Assembly (NCBI GenBank): GCA_028565635.1
Contig: JAOXYB010015554.1
Span: 2,417-19,487, forward strand
Origin: Phoronis ovalis
Taxonomy: Eukaryota; Phoronida; Phoronidae
Direction: 5' to 3'
DNA: 17,071 nucleotides
Part shown: positions 12,601 through 17,071 of the stretch, one piece after another
Position numbering within the stretch: the stretch's first letter is position 1
Layout: each line of letters starts with the position of its first letter
The notes under the pieces: generated by a model
The model's database searches: none
Seen by the model: only the letters and a program-made list of their open reading frames with translations
What the model was told of the DNA's origin: nothing
Made by a program: the position numbers and the translations under genes

Positions 12601-15600
12601 GTTCACAAATTCACCACTTCTGTAGTAATCCTGCTTCACTAATAGTTAAAGTAGAATTTATAAGGCCTTTGATGAAAATTATGTACTTCCTAATTAATGT
12701 AAGACAAACATAATCATACAATGCTTTGAATGAAATGTTCTTATTCTGCATTTTTACAAACAGCTTACAATATCATACAGCTATCTTACTTATCACGTAT
12801 TTGTGTCGTCCCGTCCACTTTAGAGGCATCCATCCGTAGACGATATGTGATGTGGGTTGGCATGGTAGTTGTATTTTCATCCATGTTATCAAACTGAATA
12901 GCTGTAACATGACACAGTCAAGTTACTAAGTGTCAAAAACATATTTCACTGTGAATTTTGTATGATTTTCATATTATTTTGAACAGTAATTTTCCATTTT
13001 GTTAATTTTACTGATTATTGCTGGCAGGGACATATCAATGATTTTACATATTATTCCTTACTTATGGGCACTTAGCATACTGATAAGATTTTGACTAGCC
13101 AGTAGGGTTAAAATTGCTGTGTATCATGAACAAATGTAAAATGATAAAGAAACCTGCAATAAATAAATACTGTTTTCACTAACCAGCCCAATAAGTGCCA
13201 TCTTCAATATATTTCTGACTCTGCTGAATAAGAGCCTCTTCAGACTCCATTGGTTCAAACTTGTCCAGTACAAAACACTAAAAAATTACAGGAAAATCTA
13301 AAATCTAAGATTTTTTAGCAGATGTTTTTTTACTTATGCCAGCCGAATTTTCAGTTTCTAAGCATCAGGTATATATCTATAAATATTTATTCAAGACAAT
13401 AAGATCAATCGTTACATGTAAATGAACATAAATATGTATGCAACGAGTGATAGCACAACTTATTGCAAATAAACATTTTGTGAAGCCATCAGTATCTCGT
13501 TTGGAAGCCATCAGTATCTCATCTGATTCAGAGAATATTGCATTTTAGAATGTTTTTATAATTATAAATAATTATATATTCATTATAAAGCAATTTGTAT
13601 CAAGTACCTTAAATGTTTCAACAATTGCTGTAGCATATTCATCCATATATCTGACACTGTCTCTCCAGTCATAAGTGTCTTCACTCTCGGGGCCATTATT
13701 CAGCCATTTGTTCCAGATACTCAGCATTCTGTATCTTGTTGAGTTCTTGTCACTTTGGCTCATAGCAAATTGTAATAAGGTCTGTAATACAGAAAACAGT
13801 TCATAGTGACACAAAAAAACAGCGTAGAATGATGATTCTTGCTAAAAACTGTCTGAAAAAATAATCAATTTAGAATTTGGAACAAAAAACAAGGACATTA
13901 TTTGTCATGGCTGGTAGCTGGTAAGTATATGGTTTGTAAAGCACTCTAGTAAATGTGTTTTACTAATATACAACTTTTTTTACTTTTAATTTTTAACGAA
14001 AGCTTTTAAGCTTTAAAAAGTGGACAACAGTGTTATCTTGTATATAAAACAATTGGAAATAATATGATAAAAAGTAAAAGAAAAACAACAAACAATACAT
14101 AACATAGAAACACTAACCCTTATAGGCTCAATGTTTTCACTGTTATTCAAGTAGTGTTTGAAAGTCGGTGAGTAATTTAGCCAATCTTGAGCAACAGCTT
14201 GCAATCGACCAATCCCATAAAAGGATGCATTCGCCTGAAATGTATGAGACAAACTACACATTTTAAATAATTTCAAGTGAGAATTTTACATTAATCTGTA
14301 AATCACAAATATAGTATGTATATAATTAAATCACGCTTTTGGACATTGAAAAGTTACAATATGAGCTCTCAAACAGTATCATCTTACTTTTAATTAATAG
14401 ATCTGTAAAAAGACGGCCATGGAAGTAAGATTCAGCTTTGACTTCCAACTAAAATCAATTTTACTATTACCTGCCAAGCTTCAATAGTAGCCTTTCATTA
14501 TTATTTTTCTTGACTAAACTCATATACAGTACTTTAATAATTTTAATGTGAGAATGATTATTGTGATTGTTACCTGTTTCATAATACTTTCTGTAACAGG
14601 GTTATCAGGAGTATAAGGTATTCGCCCTTTTATCATTGGCTTTATCTGCTTCCATATTGCCTTCCCTTCAGTTGTGTATTTGAAACGGTCAAACAGCTCA
14701 TCACAACGATTCACTGGAAAAATTAATTATTATGAAATATGTAAATCATTATGAAAATACAGAATAAAATGCCTTTTTTACATAAAAATATAAAGAATAA
14801 ATAACATAGACACAAAAGAATTTATTCTAAATGATTTTACTTTTACTATGCAATTCAACAGAACTTGACAATGTTATCAATGAAAATAAAGAAAACATCT
14901 CTGCAGGATGTAACAAAGTAATCTAGATAACAAACAATAGTCCCAGTGGCCTGAAGTTTCAAATACATTTCATACCTTTCCACAGTGTGACTGTTCAGTT
15001 GCCTACAACTAACCTTGAATACTATATAATAGCTGAGTCTATTATAGATACATAAACACATAAATATTTTCTGTTATGATGGAGTGCAAAAGAAAATTAC
15101 ATTAAAAGCTAACAGAAACAACTGCCACCAAAAGAAATGTTGCCATAACAGATTTAAATAACCACATTAAAGTAGAAAACAAATTTTTAAGATTATGTAC
15201 ATCATACATACATGTACAAGACAAAGCAATCTGTCGACCTTATGTTCAAGTTACTTAGTACCTAAACCATTACACTATCACCTCTGAATCAATTAGTAGC
15301 AAAAGATTAACAAAACAACAAATGTTCTGATAACATTTGTTAGTGGTAGACACTTATTCTTGGCATGAATAAAGCTTACATATAATGAAGATCATAGAAA
15401 AGCATGCACATAGTAAAGATTCATCCCAAATTTGTTTTGCACATGCGATACATTAATTATATGCCTGGTTAGAAAAAACAATTAAAGCTTCAATCATTAA
15501 AGTTTCTGGCAAGCCATGCAGGTTTTACTTACTGCACTCGCCCCACAGTAGGTCTCGGTCATAATTATCAGTGACTGCGCACCATGGTACAGGATGGTCA

Positions 15601-15700
15601 TCAGTTGTACACTCATTGTATTTTGTGTCATTAAAAATGAATGGGAATTCACAATACCTCCCATCAGAATTCCCATTTTTGGTACGGACATTAGAGTTAG
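481..15700 (-). CDS. ABCA1: ABCA1/4/7-type lipid transporter gene, internal 21 exons (partial at both ends)
   Basis: This is a full-type ABC subfamily A transporter; family members move phospholipid and sterol out of the cytoplasmic leaflet of animal membranes using ATP. Twenty-one GT-AG exons join in phase, giving about 1,161 codons. Order: FN2 module, C-terminal part of ECD1, TM2 to TM6, NBD1 with Walker [16 protein letters not shown]-loop, LSGGM signature, VILDEP Walker B and THHMDEAD H-loop, then the [11 protein letters not shown] regulatory segment, a linker, and TM7 with ELQPWMY. The match to human ABCA1 runs along the whole length, and CCGSSLFLK with [10 protein letters not shown] is nearer to ABCA1 than ABCA4. 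An invertebrate copy may predate the ABCA1/4/7 split, so the symbol means the clade. The first exons and signal anchor lie right of the window; TMD2 and NBD2 lie left. No stop or frameshift was seen, so the gene looks functional. The 4.3-kb intron holds a separate ankyrin ORF. Confidence 0.95.
854..1041 (-). CDS. ABCA1: ABCA exon 20: acidic linker and lead into TMD2
   Basis: Acceptor CATTACTTTAG, donor GAG|GTAAACT; 188 bp, phase 1 in, phase 0 out. An acidic Ser/Thr-rich part ([17 protein letters not shown]) is followed by [20 protein letters not shown] and GFVCE. The latter matches human ABCA1 [24 protein letters not shown], the cytoplasmic lead into TM7. Confidence 0.93.
1042..1745 (-). other. 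ABCA intron 19-20 (704 bp)
   Basis: Phase-1 intron, GTTAGTG to TTACTTTAG. AT-rich. I found no additional coding exon; exons 19 and 20 join in frame without one. Confidence 0.85.
1746..1926 (-). CDS. ABCA1: ABCA exon 19: linker between NBD1 and TMD2, basic
   Basis: Acceptor TTTTTTTCACAG, donor ACAG|GTTAGTG; 181 bp, phase 0 in, phase 1 out. It starts [10 protein letters not shown], the end of the regulatory domain (human FLKVAEES). An acidic-to-basic stretch follows ([13 protein letters not shown]) and then a strongly basic one ([17 protein letters not shown]). The basic end has no counterpart I recognise in human ABCA1. Phase fit on both sides and the family-like start support it as coding. 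Confidence 0.87.
2189..2403 (-). CDS. ABCA1: ABCA exon 18: regulatory domain after NBD1
   Basis: Acceptor CTTTTTACAG, donor GAA|GTAAGT; 215 bp, phase 1 in, phase 0 out. [31 protein letters not shown] and [15 protein letters not shown] match human ABCA1 SEARLVEDIGHELTYVLP, GAFVELFHEID and LGISSYGISETTLEE. This is the first regulatory domain of the ABCA fold. Confidence 0.95.
2404..2811 (-). other. ABCA intron 17-18 (408 bp)
   Basis: Phase-1 intron, GTAAGG to TTTTACAG. Nothing else is visible. Confidence 0.88.
2812..2917 (-). CDS. ABCA1: ABCA exon 17: Ser/Pro-rich insert in NBD1 regulatory region
   Basis: Acceptor GCTTTTACAG, donor CTCTG|GTAAGGA; 106 bp, phase 0 in, phase 1 out. The peptide is hydrophilic ([18 protein letters not shown], then [17 protein letters not shown]). 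It occupies the place of the variable Ser-rich stretch of human ABCA1 between GYYLTLVKK and the SEARLVEDIG block. It has likely phosphorylatable Ser/Thr-Pro sites but no recognised domain. Confidence 0.88.
2918..3237 (-). other. ABCA intron 16-17 (320 bp)
   Basis: Phase-0 intron, GTACTG to TTTTACAG. Nothing else is visible. Confidence 0.88.
3238..3515 (-). CDS. ABCA1: ABCA exon 16: NBD1 H-loop and start of regulatory domain
   Basis: Acceptor ACACTTTCAG, donor AAG|GTACTG; 278 bp, phase 1 in, phase 0 out. It encodes [19 protein letters not shown], then [20 protein letters not shown] and [28 protein letters not shown] contains the catalytic H-loop His. The exon start was set at the nearest of three identical acceptors, because only that one keeps the frame. 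The codon made with exon 15 is Asp, where human ABCA1 has Gly. Confidence 0.95.
3501..3578. repeat. 26-bp triplication that copies the exon 16 splice acceptor
   Basis: Three units at 3501-3526, 3527-3552 and 3553-3578 are identical except for the last base of the third. On the minus strand each carries ACACTTTCAG followed by ATCGTACCATTATTCT, that is, the pyrimidine tract, the AG and the first 16 bases of exon 16. The array therefore gives three equivalent acceptors with exon starts at 3567, 3541 and 3515. Only 3515 keeps the reading frame. Confidence 0.95.
3740..3877 (-). CDS. ABCA1: ABCA exon 15: NBD1 signature, Walker B and D-loop
   Basis: Acceptor GTTTTTGTAG, donor AAAG|GTAGAAA; 138 bp, phase 1-1. 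It encodes [35 protein letters not shown] and [11 protein letters not shown]. This holds the rest of the signature, Walker B with catalytic Glu (VILDEP) and the D-loop (AGVD). All key residues are intact. Confidence 0.96.
4051..4190 (-). CDS. ABCA1: ABCA exon 14: NBD1 helical domain to LSG
   Basis: Acceptor GATTTCAG, donor TCCG|GTAACAA; 140 bp, phase 2 in, phase 1 out. [20 protein letters not shown] and [12 protein letters not shown] match human ABCA1 [15 protein letters not shown] and AEMEQMALDVGL. It ends DLSG, so the LSGGM signature is split by the next intron. Phase and alignment join it directly to exon 13, so no coding exon is missing from the large intron. Confidence 0.95.
4854..5240. 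repeat. Diverged 197-bp tandem duplication in the large intron
   Basis: Copy 1 starts GAAATGGCTAATACATAATA at 4854 and copy 2 starts GAAATGGCTAATACATAAAA at 5051. Other shared blocks are TTTACACATATGTTG, CATCATGGAAAATTC and TATAATATTATAAT. Differences are scattered, with small indels, so it is an old duplication. I see no coding capacity or transposon ends. Confidence 0.85.
6558..6563 (-). terminator. Candidate polyadenylation signal AATAAA for the ankyrin gene
   Basis: An exact AATAAA on the minus strand lies about 160 bp past the ankyrin stop. In AT-rich introns this hexamer is frequent by chance, so support is positional only. If active it would also end the host ABCA transcript inside its large intron. 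Confidence 0.35.
6725..7672 (-). CDS. Intronless ankyrin-repeat protein nested in the ABCA intron (315 aa)
   Basis: The ORF is on the same strand as its host gene and runs from Met (7672) to a TAA stop. I chose this start because its context is ACCATGG, an ideal Kozak match; the frame stays open upstream to 8038. Ankyrin features: a weak repeat near residues 57-83 (ATHLAVV, LELVRL), a clear one near 110-145 ([20 protein letters not shown], then GDTPLH), another near 204-235 ([20 protein letters not shown], then TPLHVYC), and C-terminal ones near 250-268 ([11 protein letters not shown]) and 279-302 ([12 protein letters not shown]). Residues 150-203 are a Lys/Asn/Tyr-rich insert between repeats. 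The N-terminus GQCGTT fits the N-myristoylation pattern, with Cys next to it. Ankyrin repeats mediate protein binding; no enzyme domain is visible and I do not recognise the orthologue. The lack of introns suggests a retrocopy or a naturally single-exon gene. No stops interrupt it. Confidence 0.75.
   Translation of the reverse strand: MGQCGTTRHKYDWDRQCHLYKKLYKPSYMGDTKQVLKIINRWLIVHKINGFKDLKHATHLAVVDWHYTTVLELVRLSSFFKHQGSLTYGTVDTGSFHKFRSLPKDFLPPNLIHVAVQHGSTEIVDALLKLNVDINHRNAIGDTPLHTVSRQVQRQWCNKLNYDYNYYVKSYNNKLSAKVNLALNISGFSTKHRKYYLANNQKNEKMLCMVQYLLCKGANVHAVNNDGHTPLHVYCTGLLEKRGYAKLCTHEVMMIEILQEHGAHVNSKLSCKININDLEHTIVRRKVKAVESLLTSGARVTAREIWALSILHQYN
7673..8038 (-). other. Open upstream extension of the ankyrin ORF, probably 5' UTR or flank
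   Basis: The ankyrin frame stays open for 122 codons before the preferred Met. The stretch from about 8000 to 7850 translates to a very hydrophobic run ([20 protein letters not shown]) rich in Phe, Leu and Cys, as expected from T-rich non-coding DNA. The 7750-7690 part reads [18 protein letters not shown] and is more protein-like. A longer protein with an N-terminal membrane segment is possible but less likely than initiation at 7672. Confidence 0.4.
8486..8617 (-). CDS. ABCA1: ABCA exon 13: NBD1 with Q-loop
   Basis: Acceptor CCATTTTAG, donor GACCA|GTAAGTA; 132 bp, phase 2-2. It encodes [20 protein letters not shown], then [20 protein letters not shown] and LFDQ. CPQHN is the ABCA Q-loop, which links ATP binding to the membrane domain. 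The 4.3-kb intron with the ankyrin ORF follows. Confidence 0.96.
8618..8974 (-). other. ABCA intron 12-13 (357 bp)
   Basis: Phase-2 intron, GTAAGT to ATTTTAG. AT-rich, with nothing else visible. Confidence 0.88.
8975..9149 (-). CDS. ABCA1: ABCA exon 12: NBD1 with Walker A
   Basis: Acceptor ATTTTTGCAG, donor ACCAT|GTAAGT; 175 bp, phase 1 in, phase 2 out. Order: [38 protein letters not shown], then [19 protein letters not shown] is the Walker A P-loop that holds ATP phosphates. The first bases and acceptor of this exon are copied in a duplication at 9271-9412. Confidence 0.96.
9129..9412. repeat. 142-bp tandem duplication over the exon 12 acceptor
   Basis: Copy 1 is about 9129-9270 and copy 2 about 9271-9412. 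Shared blocks include AGGCATTGCTTGAAAGTTTTC, TCTTTCATGATTACATGGCC and ATAATGAATGTTAGAATCAC. Copy 1 includes the first 21 bases of exon 12 and its acceptor. In copy 2 the acceptor has become TTTTGAAG, so it is a decayed exon edge. The copies differ at roughly one base in eight by eye. Confidence 0.9.
9150..9775 (-). other. ABCA intron 11-12 (626 bp)
   Basis: Phase-1 intron, GTATGTT to TTTGCAG. Its low half is the 142-bp duplication (9129-9412). The rest shows no feature; a 75-codon open frame around 9407-9634 is not protein-like. Confidence 0.87.
9776..9922 (-). CDS. ABCA1: ABCA exon 11: TM6 to NBD1 linker
   Basis: Acceptor AATATTTTTAG, donor CTAG|GTATGTT; 147 bp, phase 1-1. It encodes [18 protein letters not shown], then a hydrophilic His-containing stretch ending [22 protein letters not shown] matches human ABCA1 GIPRPWYFPCTKSYW. 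The tail has the low conservation usual for this linker. Confidence 0.92.
9923..10421 (-). other. ABCA intron 10-11 (499 bp)
   Basis: Phase-1 intron with a GTACAA donor weaker than its neighbours, ending TTTTTAG. Nothing else is visible. Confidence 0.85.
10422..10626 (-). CDS. ABCA1: ABCA exon 10: FGFGC motif and TM6
   Basis: Acceptor CTTTTTTTGCAG, donor CCCAG|GTACAAC; 205 bp, phase 0 in, phase 1 out. [20 protein letters not shown] and [16 protein letters not shown] match the ABCA1 [20 protein letters not shown] region. [20 protein letters not shown] is TM6. The donor GTACAA is weak, but reading past it yields a non-family peptide, which supports this border. Confidence 0.93.
10627..11119 (-). 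other. ABCA intron 9-10 (493 bp)
   Basis: Phase-0 intron, GTAAGT to a T-rich TTGCAG acceptor. AT-rich, with nothing else visible. Confidence 0.88.
11120..11341 (-). CDS. ABCA1: ABCA exon 9: TM4 and TM5
   Basis: Acceptor TTTGTTTCAG, donor GGG|GTAAGT; 222 bp, phase 0-0. Two helices are visible, [20 protein letters not shown] and [19 protein letters not shown], separated by STLFSK. They match human ABCA1 [33 protein letters not shown] and FTLYLPY. Confidence 0.95.
11342..11742 (-). other. ABCA intron 8-9 (401 bp)
   Basis: Phase-0 intron, GTAATGG to TTTCAG. AT-rich, with nothing else visible. Confidence 0.88.
11743..11965 (-). CDS. ABCA1: ABCA exon 8: TM2, coupling helix and TM3
   Basis: Acceptor ATTCTTTCAG, donor AAAG|GTAATGG; 223 bp, phase 2 in, phase 0 out. 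It encodes a hydrophobic helix ([15 protein letters not shown]), the cytoplasmic [15 protein letters not shown] element that contacts NBD1 in ABCA structures, and a second helix ([20 protein letters not shown]). It matches human ABCA1 MPLFMTLAWIYSVAV and EKEARLKETMRIMGL. Confidence 0.95.
12206..12385 (-). CDS. ABCA1: ABCA exon 7: end of ECD1, FAYLQD and PYPCYIND
   Basis: Acceptor TTGTTTCAG, donor GACAG|GTAAAA; 180 bp, phase 2-2. Motifs [27 protein letters not shown] and [13 protein letters not shown] match human ABCA1 YWDPGPRA, YVWGGFAYLQDVVEQAII and MQQMPYPCYVDD. This is the conserved end of ECD1 that leads into TM2. QNVTLPG holds a possible glycosylation site. Confidence 0.95.
12386..12789 (-). 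other. ABCA intron 6-7 (404 bp)
   Basis: Phase-2 intron, GTAAGAT to TTTCAG. AT-rich, with nothing else visible. Confidence 0.88.
12790..12901 (-). CDS. ABCA1: ABCA exon 6: ECD1, HITYRLRMD
   Basis: Acceptor CATGTTACAG, donor GATAA|GTAAGAT; 112 bp, phase 1 in, phase 2 out. It encodes [20 protein letters not shown], then [17 protein letters not shown], matching human ABCA1 [22 protein letters not shown]. NTT is a possible glycosylation site. Like exon 5 it was recovered by phase and homology. Confidence 0.9.
13184..13277 (-). CDS. ABCA1: ABCA exon 5: ECD1 short exon
   Basis: This 94-bp exon has acceptor AATTTTTTAG and donor GCTG|GTTAGTG, phase 0 in, phase 1 out. It encodes [20 protein letters not shown] then [11 protein letters not shown], which corresponds to human ABCA1 [20 protein letters not shown] and LLDERKFWAG. 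It was found by splice logic because its open frame is very short. Confidence 0.9.
13278..13607 (-). other. ABCA intron 4-5 (330 bp)
   Basis: Phase-0 intron, GTACTTG to TTTTAG. It holds the 22-bp direct repeat at 13482-13520 and nothing else I can see. Confidence 0.88.
13482..13520. repeat. 22-bp direct repeat, two copies
   Basis: GAAGCCATCAGTATCTC occurs at 13482-13498 and again at 13504-13520. It lies in the intron between exons 4 and 5 and does not touch a splice site. Confidence 0.85.
13608..13781 (-). CDS. ABCA1: ABCA exon 4: ECD1
   Basis: Acceptor TGTATTACAG, donor AAG|GTACTTG; 174 bp, phase 0-0, 58 residues ([20 protein letters not shown] to ATAIVETFK). [17 protein letters not shown] lines up with the human ABCA1 segment YTWREAFNETNQAI. 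NST is a possible glycosylation site. The weaker match is expected, since this ECD1 part varies in the family. Confidence 0.9.
13782..14117 (-). other. ABCA intron 3-4 (336 bp)
   Basis: Phase-0 intron, GTTAGTG to TTACAG. I see nothing else in it. Confidence 0.88.
14118..14234 (-). CDS. ABCA1: ABCA exon 3: ECD1
   Basis: Acceptor ACATTTCAG, donor AGG|GTTAGTG; 117 bp, phase 0-0, 39 residues. It starts [18 protein letters not shown] and ends [10 protein letters not shown], matching human ABCA1 VNKTFQELAVFHDLEGMW through MENSQEMDLVR. NAS near the start and NNS near the end are possible N-glycosylation sites, fitting an extracellular or lumenal location. Confidence 0.92.
14235..14573 (-). other. 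ABCA intron 2-3 (339 bp)
   Basis: Phase-0 intron, GTAACA to TTTCAG. I see nothing else in it. Confidence 0.88.
14574..14713 (-). CDS. ABCA1: ABCA exon 2: ECD1, RCDELF to [12 protein letters not shown]
   Basis: Acceptor AATTTTTCCAG, donor CAG|GTAACA; phase 1 in, phase 0 out. The split codon A|TG with exon 1 gives Met. The peptide contains [29 protein letters not shown] and [10 protein letters not shown], which line up with human ABCA1 YCNDLM, WKALKPLLVGKILYTPDTP and ATRQVMAE. This is the most conserved block of ECD1 and fixes the family identity and the position of the FN2 insertion. Confidence 0.93.
14714..15532 (-). other. ABCA intron 1-2 (819 bp)
   Basis: Phase-1 intron between the FN2 exon and the conserved RCDELF exon. 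It is AT-rich and I see no other feature. Its phase equals that of the intron on the other side of the FN2 exon. Confidence 0.85.
15533..15700 (-). CDS. ABCA1: ABCA exon 1 of window: fibronectin type II module
   Basis: This 168-bp exon encodes 56 residues and starts and ends in phase 1, the classic form of a mobile extracellular module. Borders: CTCCTTACAG acceptor and GTAAGTA donor. The peptide fits the FN2 pattern: CEFPFIF at residues 17-23, C31, WC at 40-41, NY at 46-47, W53 and C56, so all four cysteines are present. Spacing agrees with the standard pattern (7 residues between F23 and C31, 8 between C31 and W40, 4 after C41). The only misfit is Glu55, where an aromatic or Ile is usual. 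N24-D-T is a possible N-glycosylation site. In known proteins FN2 modules bind collagen, gelatin or phosphocholine head groups; the ligand here is unknown. The module falls in ECD1, just before the stretch matching human ABCA1 YCNDLM. That it belongs to the same transcript is inferred from phase and strand. Confidence 0.88.
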
Positions 15701-16781
15701 CTGTAAGGAGAAAGGTGGTAATACAAATGTTACAAAGTATCAACCGATATTCTCCTCGGGCCGGTTGGACAGGGGTCCCACTTAATTTTCTTTTCCCTGT
15801 ACACACTTCTGTTCCTATCCTTTATTAAAACTTATTTATGAGCAGAATAAATATGATTTCTAACAAATGTCCTGCATGCCGGACAAGCTGTTCCCAGTTA
15901 GACAGTGTGTATCTTACTGTCTAGCTCCTGTTTACCATCTTTCATACCTCTTTAGTCTATTTTCCGTTTTGACCAAAATTCGTAGAGAATGAATGGGGCT
16001 CCTAAAATACATCTTGCAGGCCAATTAGATATTTTATGTACACCTAAATTCCCCCTTTAAGTTGAAACGACACTAGTGGAGAACACTGATCAATATTTAC
16101 TCTTACATTAAAACCACTTTAAGCTAGGGTAGAAATTAAAGTTAGTGAAATTATTGAGGAATAGGGTTGCAGTAGAGTGCTAGTCATTTAACTTAGAGCC
16201 TTGTATAATCCACCTCTGGATTAAACAAAATTTTGCTTTTTTGTCTTGCATTTTACTATCTTTGATCATGCAAGTAAGTAATATAAATCTGTTGCCAATT
16301 GTTCCATCACAAAGCATATAAAAACAAAGCATTGTCACCTTAACATGTTACATATTAATAAACAGCTGCAATTATCTACTTAATAGTTTAAAACCCGAAA
16401 CTTTTAATGAATACTATTATTATCAGAATATCACTCAAATCAAATTGTATACAAGGTAACACAAAAAAAAATGGAACACTTTTAGATTTATTAAAAATAA
16501 CACTGAATCTGTACAAATAAAATTATGAAAATATTACACAACAGTTTTCATGCAAGGGTATTAGCAGTGTTTCCACCATGCTGTAGTCATTCTTTAAACT
16601 TACACCAGAAAATAAATAATTTACAAGAGAAAAATAAGCAAGTCATCACAAAGCAATGCATTATCATAAATTCAAAAAAATCCAATGTCTGTTTTAAGAG
16701 TGTTTTGCAGGGTTGAAATCATGGGTGGTCGCACTAAAGCAACAATGCTTTCAGTGTCACTGATATCTAGTGAAGGATCGA
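15701..16781 (-). other. ABCA intron upstream of the FN2 exon
   Basis: The exon 1 acceptor sits at its low end. I looked for a further ECD1 exon and found none with both family-like peptide and splice borders. A short exon without recognisable motifs could be missed. A stretch at 16440-16480 with an A-run and ATGGAACACTTTT looks mildly transposon-like but cannot be assigned. Confidence 0.65.
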
Positions 16782-17071
16782 GGCACATTCCTAAGAATAG
16801 TGACAATCATGGCACAATCCTAAGAATTAGTGACAATCATGCATGGCACAATACTAAGAATTAGTGACAATCATGGCACAATCCTATATACTAGTGAGTT
16901 CTAGTGAAGGATCATGGCACAATCCTAAAAATTAGTGACAATAATGGCACAATCCTAAGAATTAGTGACAATCATGGCACAATCCTAAGAATTAGTGACA
17001 ATCATGGTACAATCCTAAGAATTAGTGACAATCATGGTACAATCCTATATACTAGTGAGTTCTAGTGAAGG
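16782..17071. repeat. 30-bp tandem array with longer variant units
   Basis: Basic units begin GGCACAATCCTAAGAATTAG and end TGACAATCAT. They start near 16782, 16811, 16845, 16916, 16946, 16976 and 17006. Two variant units (16875-16915 and 17036 to the edge) replace the middle with CTATATACTAGTGAGTTC followed by TAGTGAAGG. The left flank 16766-16780 (TCTAGTGAAGGATCG) is a further remnant of the variant. Late units carry GGTAC for GGCAC. The array is cut by the window edge and lies in the intron upstream of the FN2 exon. Confidence 0.93.

Noticed and set aside
14855-15061. 68-codon minus-strand ORF in the intron between exons 1 and 2
   Set aside because: The peptide lacks ABCA similarity, and the phase-1 join of exon 1 to exon 2 needs no extra exon.
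15701-15806. Extension of the FN2 open frame upstream with a possible start Met
   Set aside because: A good TTACAG acceptor lies at 15701-15703, and upstream residues look like translated intron. A separate FN2-only gene starting here is less likely than an ABCA exon, given the phase fit.
15571-15828. Plus-strand ORFs opposite the FN2 exon
   Set aside because: These are antisense shadows of the FN2 coding sequence with no domain of their own.
16440-16500. Possible end of a DNA transposon (A-run followed by ATGGAACACTTTT)
   Set aside because: No matching opposite end or transposase remnant was found in the window.
16782-17071. CRISPR-like array of 30-bp repeats
   Set aside because: Units are directly contiguous without unique spacers and sit in a eukaryotic intron, so this is a minisatellite.

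Overview
The window is AT-rich eukaryotic nuclear DNA from an animal, almost certainly an invertebrate. Most of it is one long, intron-rich gene on the minus strand. There are no operons, ribosome binding sites or bacterial signals. The coding sequence is split into short exons (94 to 278 bp) with clean GT-AG borders, and the introns are mostly 200 to 800 bp. The encoded protein is much closer to the vertebrate ABCA1/ABCA4/ABCA7 lipid exporters than to any other ABC family. The species cannot be named from the sequence; a lophotrochozoan or other non-vertebrate metazoan is a guess.

Main gene (minus strand, 15700 down to 481). I rebuilt 21 consecutive internal exons totalling 3,484 coding bases, about 1,161 codons. 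Every splice phase agrees with the next, and I saw no frameshift or internal stop. In order they encode: a fibronectin type II (FN2) module; the rest of the first large extracellular domain (ECD1); membrane segments 2 to 6 of the first membrane domain; the complete first nucleotide-binding domain (NBD1: Walker A, Q-loop, LSGGM signature, Walker B, H-loop); the regulatory region behind it; a Ser/Pro-rich, basic and acidic linker; and the start of the second membrane domain up to its ELQPWMY motif. The N-terminal part lies beyond the right edge. The rest of the second extracellular domain, TMD2 and NBD2 lie beyond the left edge.

Nested gene. The one very large intron (4191 to 8485, 4.3 kb) interrupts NBD1 between the Q-loop and the signature motif. 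It holds an intronless ankyrin-repeat ORF on the same strand (7672 down to 6725, 315 aa) with an ideal ACCATGG start context and a possible polyadenylation signal downstream.

Repeats. A 44-bp tandem array (1 to 187) and a 30-bp array with longer variant units (16782 to 17071) sit at the two window edges, both in introns. Inside the gene, a 26-bp triplication and a 142-bp duplication each copy a splice acceptor of an NBD1 exon. A diverged 197-bp duplication lies in the large intron.

Most notable points. (1) A single symmetric phase 1-1 exon carries a near-complete FN2 module inside the ECD1 of an ABCA transporter, which vertebrate ABCA1/4/7 lack as far as I know. (2) An intact single-exon ankyrin gene lies on the same strand inside the ABCA gene. 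(3) A splice acceptor is triplicated so that use of either outer copy shifts the frame and gives an early stop.
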